Shown piece after piece: positions 1 to 8,689 of a stretch of 64,000 bases of DNA; the stretch's first letter is position 1, and each line of letters starts with the position of its first letter. The notes below the pieces were generated by a model. It searched no databases. It was not told the DNA's origin and saw only the letters and a program-made list of their open reading frames with translations. The stretch comes from Coix lacryma-jobi var. lacryma-jobi (Eukaryota; Streptophyta; Magnoliopsida; Poales; Poaceae): assembly GCA_009763385.1 (NCBI GenBank), contig CM019826.1, forward strand, positions 64,107,864 through 64,171,863, written 5' to 3'. The translations under genes and the position numbers were made by a program.

Positions 1-578
1 TGAGCTTACTGAAGAGCTCGTCGCAGGTGAGGGTCTCATAGTTCGGCGATTCGATGATTGCCTGAACCTTGGAGTCCCACACCGAACGGTCAAGAGTGTG
101 CAAAAGCTTCAAAGCACGCTCATGATCGTCAAATGGCAACTGCTCTCTGTTAGCCCTCATCCTGTTGACAATCACCTGAAAGCGAGCGAATAAACTTTCT
201 ATGCTCTCGCCAGGTTGATGTCTAAAGTTCTCATACTCTCTCGCTTGAACGACTCGTAGAGTCGGGTTTTGACTTGAGAGGTGCCTCATGAAAACGCATG
301 AGAGTATCCCAGATCTCCCGAGCCGTAGCGAGGTGAGAAACGCGATCAAACTCACCCATGCTCAAACAAGAGAAAAGAGCATTACGGGCTCGGCTATTGG
401 CATCGTGCTCATCGACCTGCTGTTGAGTCACACGAGCAGCCAAGACCACGTAATCAGGGGAGTTGCAAATATCCCAGATCGAAGTGCCCAAGCTCTGCAA
501 ATAGGCCGACATACGTATCTTCCAATACGCATAGTTCGTCCCATCGAAAAACGGCGGTTTGCCCACGCCGCGATCCAT
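1..578 (-). pseudogene. gag: Sirevirus gag, N-terminal part, frameshifted
   Basis: Gag is the capsid precursor that packages element RNA in cytoplasmic particles. The start at 578 (MDRGVGKPPFFDG) is placed by its match to the SIRE-2 gag start at 45059 and lies about 45 bases after the PBS. The copia Gag region (YWKIRMSAYLQS, then residues matching SIRE-3) follows. Compared with SIRE-3, one C is lost near 286-289 and two bases are gained near 237-241, so the frame breaks after about 96 residues; the correct frame resumes upstream. The gene continues past the left edge. This copy cannot make full-length Gag unless the differences are assembly errors. Confidence 0.85.
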
Positions 579-624
579 GTCGCCTTCGGTGGATCTGGAA
601 CCGGCTAAGGTGGAAGATCCTTAA

Positions 625-639
625 CCTGCTCCGATACCA
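625..639 (-). other. Primer binding site of SIRE-1
   Basis: The minus strand reads TGGTATCGGAGCAGG two bases after the LTR end. This matches the usual plant copia PBS complementary to the 3' end of initiator methionine tRNA (TGGTATCAGAGC), with G for A at the eighth base. It fixes the LTR boundary and the element's direction. Confidence 0.85.
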
Positions 640-910
640 ATTGAAGGACCGAGAAGCTAACCGAAAGCGACCAGAGGGGGGGGTGAATGGGAGCTTCAAA
701 ATTTCCTTACGGAAACTAGATGCCACTGTCCCAAAATCGACCCCAAGAGCGAACCCTAGAGCTTGCTAATGTCCACGACCCTATATGTAGGGTGGATGCT
801 TCCTAGAAGCACAGCGAGACACTAGACAACTCTAGAAAGCCAACGCAAAAGACGGAAATCAATTCCGACAACGAACGAGCGAACCGCGGACGAAACCGTG
901 CGAAACCAGT

Positions 911-1187
911 CGCATCGGACGCTGGCCTGCGTCCGATGCCAGACCACCGGAAGCGTCCGATGCAGACTGGGCGGTTCTGGAACCTTACTGTTCCACCATC
1001 GGACGCTGTGAACAGTAATCACCCAGCGTCCGATGCAAAGGCTCCGGCGCGTCCGATGGACAACGGACGCGTCCGATGCCTAGCGTCCGATGCAAACTAA
1101 AACGCCGAAAACGTGACACGCGTCACCGGAGCGTCCGATGCTAGGGCCCTAGCGTCCGATGCTCCCGTGATAGCGTCCGATGCTCCC
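911..1187 (-). repeat. Palindromic-motif array in SIRE-1 LTR (GCGTCCGATG type)
   Basis: I count about eleven copies of GCGTCCGATG or its reverse complement in under 300 bases, most as AGCGTCCGATGC. Adjacent opposed copies form larger palindromes, as at about 1063-1078. The array lies downstream of the TATA box in element direction, so it would be in the RNA leader. Palindromic LTR repeats are a reported feature of maize Sireviruses. Confidence 0.85.
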
Positions 1188-1785
1188 GAAAACAGCGCAG
1201 TTCTTTGATGATTCAACCCGATCTCCTCTAAATCAAAAGCTCTAGGCCTAGGATTCGATCTGAGGGGTCACAAGGATGTTAGTGAGCTATCTCTAAGAGA
1301 TCATGGCTCGAACCTAACTCCAAATCGGTGAATCAAGAAATTTCGGGGCATGGAGGCAAGAACGCAATCCAAAACGAAAATCGATCGATCTCCTAGACCG
1401 TGAGGTTAGAGTTTAATTCCTTCGGTGGAAAGGAGAGCCTCACGATCTAGAACAACTTGGTTCAAACGGTTTTGCAAAAGATGAACCGAGCAAAGAGATC
1501 AAGCGACGGGAAAATCGTGGACAAAAAGGATTCCGCGAAGAACACAAAGAAACGCGAATCACAGCACACGAACTCGAATCAAGGACGCAAATCAAGCCAT
1601 CGATCTGTGCTCCAAGGTGAGGATACGGCCTCACTTCCTCAAATCAACAGTACACAGAGTGGAGTCTCTCTGCGGATCTCAACTAGCTAGAGCAGGGGAT
1701 GGGAGAGTGGAAACCTAGGTGCTAGGAAGCAAATGACTGCGCTAACTGAGATTGAGATTGGGAGGAGGGTGTCTCCCCTAGACTA

Positions 1786-1791
1786 CTTATA
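1786..1791 (-). promoter_or_regulatory. TATA box of SIRE-1 LTR
   Basis: The minus strand reads TTAGTATAAGTAGTC. It lies between the U3 hairpin array and the downstream leader, and SIRE-3 has the same box at 55768-55773. Transcription would start about 30 bases further along the minus strand. Confidence 0.55.
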
Positions 1792-1981
1792 CTAACCTAG
1801 CCTAAGTCTATTTCCTACTCTACCCCTCTCTACTCTAATTACAGAGCGGACCAGCCTAACCCTAAGGCTATTCTAGTCCACCCGCTGGTGGTAGGTAGAT
1901 CCGACGGCCACGCCCGCACGGTCTTCCGCGTCGCCTCCACGCAACCTTCAGATCGCCGCCACGTGCCGCCACCACTCTGCA

Positions 1982-2279
1982 CCCCCGGTTTTGCGGCCCA
2001 AACCGGGAAACCAGCCTTTTCCATCAGCCCCGGTTTTGAGGCCCAAACCGGGAAACCAGCCTCCAGCCCGAGTTTTGTGGCCCAAACTCGGAAACCCTCA
2101 GCGCCCGAGTTTTGAGGCCCAAACTCGGAAACCGGCCCACGCCCAGGTTTTGAGGCTCAACCTGGAAACCGTCGCGCCCAGGTTTTGTGGCTCAACCTGG
2201 AAACCCAGCACCCAGGTTTTGAGGCCCAAACCTGGAAACCGTCCACCGTTGGTTTTTCCCGGGCTCTACTACAAACCGG
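1982..2279 (-). repeat. Tandem hairpin array in SIRE-1 U3
   Basis: Seven clear units and one decayed unit of about 33-38 bases. Each has the form stem, a TTGNGGCC-like loop, complementary stem, then GAAACC. Stem halves on the plus strand are CCCGGTTT/AAACCGGG (two units), CCGAGTTT/AAACTCGG (two), CCAGGTT/AACCTGG (two) and CCAGGTTT/AAACCTGG (one). Changes in one half are matched in the other. The array is upstream of the TATA box and also lies in the 3' end of element RNA. Confidence 0.85.
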
Positions 2280-2639
2280 CGTCGTAGAGGGGATGCACCG
2301 CCTGTGCACCCCTTCCACCGACATGATCGCACTTCTCCGCCTGTCGCTGTCGCAGGCTGCCAGCCACCACAGCTGATCCTCCGCCTCCAGTCCATCAGTC
2401 CAAGTCCACGTCCGCCCTTCACCGTCCGATACATCGGCATGGCACGTCCGCCGCACGGCACGCCCATCCTTCATCGCGCCCGGTCCGTCGGCACGGCACG
2501 TCGCAACTTGACCTTCACCCGCCATCGATCACTGTCTCCGTGCTCGACACCTGCACAACACAAGCCAAAGAACATGCGCATCATCTCCATTGACAATCAC
2601 TCATCACACAGAGACTCGGCATACACCCATGTATCCGCA

Positions 2640-2961
2640 TGAGGTGAAGTTTGCTCTTTCCAAGTTTGCTTCCAAAAAATTTGTGTTTCGAAGCAATCTT
2701 CGGGGGTTTTCATCGATTATAAGCGCTCTTGAAGAAGAGTTGCTTTTTTTGATGTTTATGGAGAAAAAGAACAATTTGGAGTTTTGCTTTTTTGGGGGTT
2801 GTTGCTTGCATTAGGATTTGGATGCTGCCTCATTAAAAAACCTTACACCCCTTCGTAAGGAAAAAGAGTGCAGCCCCTTTGTTTTTGTTACAACCATGGT
2901 ACTGAAAAAAGACAAGAGAGAAAAGGCAAATTACAGTGTGCGAGAGCTCGCTAAGGCTCCG
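2640..2961 (-). other. 3' non-coding part of TAT-1
   Basis: No gene is seen here. The stretch is AT-rich, lies between the integrase stop and the SIRE-1 LTR, and would have led to the lost Tat 3' LTR. Confidence 0.5.
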
Positions 2962-4345
2962 CTATGGATAGTATTTGCGAAGGTCGTCAACATTCCAGGT
3001 GTGAGGTAGGCGGTTTCCTTCGCTATCACAGAGATGATAGGACCCAGGACGATTGCATTCTACTATCAGGTATGGTCCCGTCCATTTTGGCTGAAATTTT
3101 CCCGCCATGTTGGCGTTTTGTTTCCGAATGAGGACGAGGTCACCCTTCTTCAAGTCTTTGATTCTCACCTTTTTGTCTCTGCATTTTTTGGTTTCTTCTT
3201 GATACTTGCGAAGGTTGTGCACTGCGTTGCATCTCATTTCCTCGAGCAAATCTTTATCAAGCAGCTGGTTTTGTTCATCTGAATCGAGGGTTGTTCTGAG
3301 AGAGCCATGTTTCAATTCTTCTGGTAACACAGCTTCTTCCCCAAATAGAAGCCTAAAAGGTGTGAATTTGGTGGCTCTGCACTCCGAAGTGCTATGGGAC
3401 CAGGTGACCGAGGTTAGCTCTTCCGCCCACTTTCCCTTGGGCCTGCCTTGTAGTTTTTTGGATATTGCTTGAAAAATTATTGCATTAGCTCTTTCAACGA
3501 GGCCATTGGATTGAGGGTGCCGGACTGAGGTGAAGCACAAGATTGTTCCAATTTGAGCGCATAATTCCTTGAAGACCTCGCTGTCAAACTGAGTGTCGTT
3601 GTCGATGGTTAGGTGTTTGGGAACTCTAAATCGACAAACTATTTGCTGCCAGAAAAACTTTTTCACGGCTAGGGAGGTGATGGAAGCCAACGGTCTAGTT
3701 TCAATCCACTTTGTGAAGTATTCCACATCTACCACTGCGTAGTTAAGGTTTCCTGGAGCTGTTGGTAGTGGACCGACGAGGTCCATTGCCCATCTTTGCA
3801 AGGGCCATGTTGGGCATATCAAAGTTGTTGGGGCACCTGGGGCGTTTTGTGTTTTTGCTGTTAGTTGGCATCCCTCGCAGTGCTTGACAATATCTTCTGC
3901 ATCTCGTAATGCTGTTGGCCAAAAGAAACCTTGACGGAAAGCTTTTGCAACTAGCGCCCTGGGCCGTTATGGAGCCACAGATACCTTCATGAATGAGTTT
4001 GAGTATGTCCTTTCCTTGGTCCTGTGACACGCATTTTAGCCATGGGGAGGTCACCGAGGCTTTGAACAAAGTGTTGTCCACTATTTTATATCCTCGAGCT
4101 CTTTGGTTGAGCCTGTTTTCTTCCTCTTTGGAGTCGGGTTCGTGCAACCCGTTGATATAGGCCATGATTGGGGCTCTCCAATCTTCGCTCTGAACTGCAT
4201 TGATCAGCTTTGCAGTTTTTCAGAGGCTTTGATGATTGATTGTGTTCTTACCTCATAAAACACGTCAGGGGGTAGCTGTAGTTGTTGTGCTGCTGCTTTG
4301 GCCAGATTGTCTGCCTCGCTGTTCTCGGACCTCGGTATTGCTTTC
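2962..4345 (-). pseudogene. pol: Tat-type RNase H end and integrase, frameshifted
   Basis: Integrase inserts element cDNA into chromosomes. Residues around 4345-4260 (ENSEADNLAKAAA) match the end of a gypsy RNase H domain. A linker and zinc-binding region follow in a shifted frame. From 3822 to 2962 an open stretch of 286 residues carries the core: MDLVGP has the first Asp, TIDNDTQF the second (the usual Gly after DN is Asp here) and PQSNGLVERAN the Glu. The C terminus, with KKGDLVLIRKQN and KWTGPYLIVE, matches the gypsy GPY/F module. At least one frameshift near 3950-3830 separates zinc region and core, so the protein cannot be made whole. Confidence 0.8.
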
Positions 4346-4348
4346 TGT

Positions 4349-6123
4349 TGATGGTCCTTAAACACCTATTTTACCATCAATATGTTACCCTAAAATTCAC
4401 CAAAAAGGCATGAAATGTAGTCAAATAGGTTTCAAACTAACCGAATTCCACATGTCCATAGATTTTGATTTGAATGCAGGATTTGAACCAAATTTGGATA
4501 TTTGAACCACCAAAGGCCAAGCCCACTCAGCAGGGCCCAATTGGGCCTCAAGGGGGTGGCGCCCGCCACTTGAGTTGGCCCAAGTCCACTCCCTGCCATG
4601 TCACCGATCCGTGTGACCTCCCCAAGGCCAAATCTTGGCCCTTGGTCACTAGGTCAGTGGCATCGGACGGCTCAGGAGGGGAGTGGCATGGATCATGACC
4701 GAATGGCGGTTATCTGGATATGCAACCGCCTCTCTGGAGCTCCCGGATGTCGTTGAAGCAATGACGATGCATCCAACGGTGAGGGGGGTGCGGCCGCCAC
4801 CTAGGGCTGGCGCTCGCCACTAGGGTTTGCCCTAGGTCGGCTGGCTGCCCCCTATAAGTACCCCCCTCACTCACTTGGGCTATAAATACCCCCTGGAGGC
4901 GTCACTTCATAACACACAACAAGCAAGAGAAGCAAGAAGGAAAGAAAGCAAGCCTAGAGCTAGAGAGCTAATAGCTTAGGGTTTAGCCAAGCTTAGGCAA
5001 GTAGGTAGCTAGTAGAGCAAGGCATCTTTGCCTCATTGCCCTCGTGGAAGCGCTGCTGAAGGCTTAGCTCAAGAGTAGAGGCGTGCGAGTGATCAGTCCT
5101 GGAGTTGGGAAGAGTCTTCCTTCATCTCCAGTTCAGGTTTTGCTCTTGTATCTCAAGCACTTTACTATATTCTAGTTCATCATTTCAAGTATTACTTTAT
5201 TCTACTTACCAGTATTGAGTAGTATACTTGATTGATTGCTTGAGTGCCTAGCTATCCTACAGTTCAATTCACTTAGCCATAGTAGTTAATCTCTAGTGAG
5301 CTTAGTGTTTGATCTTTGCCAATAGGTTGCTTAGTTAGTTTAGTGTTTATCTTATTTATTAGTCAAGTATTTGCTCTGATGTCCGCAAGGGTGTCTCTAT
5401 TGAAAGCTAGGGTAGAGATAGTTAGAATATAATTAAGTGTGGTGCTTAGTTATAGACTTACCTTCAGATACGGTTGGACCCCGGATAGCTGTGGTAGCAA
5501 GCAGGTGGTGACAGCCCTGTGCGCCTTGAATTCCACCACGTAGTTGGCCCAGTTTAACAGTAAGGCTCGTTGTGCTAGCGTTCAACCTAAGTCAGTGGTA
5601 AAGGCTAGTACGCCTCGGTACTTGATAAGATAGGAATAAAACTTTACTTAACTTGGTTGCTTTATTGACATTTGCCTATCCTGCTTCGTAGTTATCTTGC
5701 TTCGTAGTTATCTAGGAGTAGTCAGTAGTTACTAGTTATTAGTTAGTTACCCTTAGTTACCCCCTATCTACCTATCCACCCACCTTACCTTACCATCCAT
5801 TTCATCCTTACCTATCCACCCACATATTCTTTCTATCCTTTCATCTCCTCTCTCCTTTTCCCTTTTCTTATTCTTCGACTCTCATCCCCTCCTTGACTCG
5901 ACTCATACACCACCCTAGTCTTCCCTTGGGATCAAATAAATCGACACCTGGTACTCCCAGGCGAAGTGCTACTACGATAGTTCTGTGCGCTTGCAGAATC
6001 TCCTCTAGGTAGATTGCAATCTCTCTAGCTAGCTCCTACTAGTGTCGAGATTGACAACCCCATTTGACATTAGTAGATAGCTGCTTTAGCTTCACTCCTT
6101 TAGGTATAGTGACTGGACTTGCT
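4349..6123 (+). repeat. ATH-1 5' LTR
   Basis: The start TGATGGTCC interrupts Tat coding sequence. The end is uncertain because the LTR/PBS junction is repeated three times (6120-6294); I place it just before the first copy. The last 250 bases resemble the end of the ATH-2 LTR, including a stretch around GAAGTGCTAC and TGTGCGCTTGC. No protein-coding gene is seen in it. Confidence 0.65.
4881..4887 (+). promoter_or_regulatory. TATA box of ATH-1 LTR
   Basis: GGGCTATAAATACCCCC is a strong plant TATA box. It is followed about 30 bases later by CTTCATAACACACAAC, a plausible start region, and an A- and G-rich leader. Confidence 0.65.
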
Positions 6124-6294
6124 ACAAGCATTTCTGGCGCCGTTGCCAGGGGTAGATTCCATAGTCTACTCCTAGTCACGACGTTGGCAAGTGTCAACAA
6201 GCATTTCTGGGCCGTTACCGGGGATAGTTGCCTAGCTCTATCTTTAGTGAAGTTAAGAACTACCAACAAGCATTTCTGGCGCCGTTGCCGGGGA
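6120..6294 (+). repeat. Three tandem PBS-like segments of ATH-1
   Basis: ACAAGCATTTCTGG followed by a primer site occurs three times, with sites at 6135-6152, 6208-6224 and 6277-6294. The third reads TGGCGCCGTTGCCGGGGA, a perfect match to the PBS for plant Asp tRNA. The first ends CCAGGGG and the second lacks one C and has TTACC. Spacing is about 70 bases. ATH-2 has one such site. Confidence 0.75.
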
Positions 6295-6439
6295 AGGCAA
6301 TCGGTGTATTGGTTGAGTCTGTGTCGAAATTATCTTCGCTTAAGCTCCCGCTTAGCGAATCCCATCTTACCCCATTCTTTCTTTCCTTAGTCCTTCTTAT
6401 CTTTTTCCTTCATCTTCTTCAACTTCTTCCTTTCTTATC
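6295..6439 (+). other. ATH-1 leader between PBS and gag
   Basis: A C- and T-rich stretch with no feature beyond its position between primer site and gag frame. Confidence 0.4.
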
Positions 6440-7175
6440 TCGTTCTATCTTCACGATAAGTCCATTCGTGAGTTTTCTGCTCCTTCTGCCGCCAATGTAG
6501 CGACAGTACCAGACGTGATCAAAGCCAACCTCAATTTTGAGTTGAAACCGGCTCTGATCACGATGGTCCAAGCTAGCCCGTTCTGTGGCAAAGCCCATGA
6601 GGATGCCAATGCTCATCTCCAACAATTCTTGGAGATTTGCGGCACCTTCACCATTAAGGGGATAACACAAGAAGCCATCCGTCTTTGTCTCTTTCCTTTC
6701 TCTTTGCTAGGAAAAGCGAAGCAATGGTTCTATACCAGTTGCAACGCTGTAGACACATGGGACAAATGTTCCAATGCTTTTCTCACTAAATTCTTCCCGA
6801 TGGGCAAGACGAATGCTCTTCGCAACAAAATCTCCAGCTTTACGCAACAAGCCGAGGAATCTATTCCCGAGGCTTGGGAGAGAATGCAAGAGTACGTCGT
6901 TGCTTGTCCACACCATGGTATGGAGGACTGGTTATTGATCCAGAACTTCTACCATGGCCTAACCCCACTCTCTAGAAGCCATTTGGATGCCGCCGCCGGC
7001 GGTGCATTCTTTTCTCTGAATGTTGCAGATACTAAGGCTCTCATAGAGAAGTGTGTCAAACCAAGGATGGAATGACGAGAGACTGTAGCCCCGTAAGCGA
7101 GGTATACATTCCCTTAAGGAGGCCGACATGATCGTGGCCAAGATGGACCTGCTGGCAAAGAAGCTGGACAGCTGT
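6440..7175 (+). pseudogene. gag: Athila-like gag, truncated
   Basis: Structural Gag fragment. The frame is open from about 6440 to a stop at 7073-7075, with HLQQFLEICGTF, RLCLFPFSLLGKAKQWFY and FLTKFFPMGKTNALR, all typical of the gypsy retrotransposon gag domain (Retrotrans_gag type). No ATG is present at the expected place, so the start is uncertain. After the stop, a shifted frame at about 7128-7170 (MIVAKMDLLAKKLDS) continues the family sequence, so a frameshift lies near 7075-7120. At 7175 the gene is cut by an LTR start. The zinc knuckle and everything beyond are missing. Confidence 0.75.
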
Positions 7176-7306
7176 TGTTGATGCTCACTAAGTGTCATAT
7201 TCTTAGCATCATCAGGCTCATGTAACACAACACAAGGACCTAAAATCAACCAAAACCTTTTATAAACTAACGATTTCCACTTGTCCTTGAGTTTTATTTG
7301 AATGTA
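7176..7306 (+). repeat. Start of a further LTR, interrupted
   Basis: TGTTGATGCTCACTAAG starts where ATH-1 gag is broken and resembles Athila-type LTR starts (compare TGTTGACACTAATTAAC in ATH-2). Only about 131 bases remain before the CACTA terminus at 7307. The element type is an inference from this short start. Confidence 0.4.
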
Positions 7307-7325
7307 CACTACAAGGTTTTTCCCC
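7307..7325 (+). repeat. CACTA 5' terminal inverted repeat
   Basis: CACTACAAGGTTTTTCCCC is preceded by GTA, which would be the 3-bp target duplication. The partner terminus is not in the window, so the full TIR length is unknown. Confidence 0.75.
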
Positions 7326-7339
7326 TTTAGCATCAATGA

Positions 7340-8060
7340 AAATACATTGTAATAAGCCTATTTTGGTTGCAATATGAGCAATTGCAACCAAACCATTTCG
7401 TTAAATGGTGTTGAGTAAAGCCCGGTGGTATTAACCATTTAGCCACGACTGTCTTTTGGTGGTTGCAGGAGGTTACGTATTGCAACACATTGAGGCGTTG
7501 GAACAAGCATCTAGCGCCACGCTCGAGTTGGTTGCCATGCATCCTATCGCAACCACATTAGGTGATGCCAGATGTTTCAATTGCACCATCTATAAGCGTT
7601 GCAATGTGTAAAGAAGTGTTGCAAAAATGTTGTATTGCAACACCCCAATTATGGTTGCTACAGGGACAACCCCTCTATTGCCACAAACTGGAATTGGTTG
7701 TTATATGTGGGTTCCTATGTTGCCACGAAATGGATCTAGGTGCAATAGGGGTGCCCTTTCTATTGCTACCAAGTGTGTTGGAGGCAAGAGGTGGGACACT
7801 CTATTGCCACATAGCGTGATTGGTTGTTACATGTGACCTCCTCTATTGCTTCCAAAACGTTTTGGTTGAGTAAAGTTCATGCCTCTATTACCGCCATGAT
7901 AAACTGGTTGCAACATGTGTATCTCCCTTTGTTGCCACGACCCGTTGTGACATCGAAAAAAGTAGGTTGCAACTTGCGTACCTCCCTTTGTTGCCACGAT
8001 CTGTTGTGACATCGAAACAAGTAGGTTGTGATAGAATAAATTATCTTTTGCAACGAATGG
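7340..8060 (+). repeat. CACTA subterminal repeats
   Basis: Short motifs GGTTGCAA, TTGCAACA and TTGCCACGA recur in both directions. Longer units of about 60 bases repeat imperfectly, clearest at 7928-7981 and 7982-8035 (CTCCCTTTGTTGCCACGA, then TGTTGTGACATCGAAA, then AGTAGGTTG). In this superfamily such motifs bind the TNPA-type protein. Confidence 0.65.
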
Positions 8061-8689
8061 TGTCGCTTTTATTATTTTTGTACATACTGCCACGTGTCAC
8101 CAACAATTAAAAAAATATTATATTATAAATCATAACAATTAAACAATCAAACAAGCATCAAAACCCAATTTAACCATAAAAGTAGTAATCAAATTAAAGC
8201 ACACCACGTACTTAAATGTTTCGCACTCCATCCACACCACACATGTAGCACTTTCCTACAAAAGTTTGCGACCACCACACACACTCCTCCACTGGTTCAA
8301 AGAAATCTAAATGGCGACTTGAAACGATCGAAATGAATATCATCCTAGGCTAATTGATACGAAATGAAGCACTTCATCAGCACTCCCATCACATGATCAG
8401 CAAGATGATGATGACTCCAAGACGATCCCATCACTTGTCGCTCCATCGCAAAGCCTTTACCTTCCTGGATAGAATGAATGACATATGTTTTAGCATCAAG
8501 TAAACTAAAATTAACATTAAGGGTACATAGCAGCAGACACTAAACCAAAGTTTTCATTATTGATCATAAACTTTTATGATTTGCTCATCAAAAAATTATA
8601 TGAATTGACCATCAAAAAATTATCAGAATGACAGCATGTAATGAACTCAACTATAAACACTTTAACAGCTGAAACAGAAACAATCACCT
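8061..8689 (+). other. AT-rich CACTA interior without a gene
   Basis: I see no coding region here. It lies between the subterminal repeats and the 3' end of the minus-strand TNPA-type gene, and probably holds that gene's 3' untranslated sequence and terminator. Confidence 0.4.

Larger units (their letters stand above)
1..2639 (-). mobile_element. SIRE-1: Sirevirus (Ty1-copia) element, 5' part only
   Basis: Read on the minus strand, this is the 5' end of a copia-type LTR retrotransposon: 5' LTR (2639 down to 642), primer binding site, then the start of gag running off the left edge. The same gag and LTR recur in SIRE-3 at the right end of the window, whose pol has the copia order protease-integrase-RT-RNase H. 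The very long gag with two zinc knuckles, the multiple purine tracts before the 3' LTR and the palindromic LTR motifs seen in the sister copies fit the Sirevirus genus. The flank at 2640 is Tat-type gypsy sequence, so SIRE-1 inserted into an older element. Its other end and target duplication lie outside the window. Confidence 0.9.
642..2639 (-). repeat. SIRE-1 5' LTR
   Basis: About 2.0 kb. The minus-strand sequence starts TGCGGATACATGGG and ends GGTCCTTCA, giving TG...CA termini, and abuts the PBS. U3 (2639 to about 1790) holds the hairpin array, then a TATA box. The transcribed part holds a palindromic-motif array (911-1187). It is nearly identical in long stretches to the SIRE-3 3' LTR (54627-56590) and more distantly related to both SIRE-2 LTRs. 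Confidence 0.9.
2640..4348 (-). mobile_element. TAT-1: decayed Tat-type Ty3-gypsy fragment
   Basis: A minus-strand fragment with the end of RNase H (about 4345-4200), the integrase zinc region (about 4165-3830), the integrase core and C terminus (3822-2962) and about 320 bases of 3' non-coding sequence (2961-2640). It is cut on the left by SIRE-1 and on the right by the ATH-1 LTR start at 4349. The integrase style resembles grass Tat/RIRE2-like elements. No LTR of this element is in the window. Confidence 0.8.
4349..7175 (+). mobile_element. ATH-1: Athila-like Ty3-gypsy element, 5' part
   Basis: It has a 5' LTR starting TGATGGTCCTTAAACACC, an Asp-tRNA-type primer site (three tandem versions) and a gag related to the grass Athila group. 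It inserted into TAT-1 between RNase H and integrase. At about 7175 gag is cut by another LTR start, and the rest (pol, 3' LTR) is not in the window. Confidence 0.75.

Noticed and set aside
1888..2376. Open frames with repeated PKPGN / GFEAQT words in Sirevirus LTRs (also near 37000, 46600 and 56000)
   Set aside because: They are translations of the U3 hairpin array, appear in several frames and strands, and precede the TATA box.
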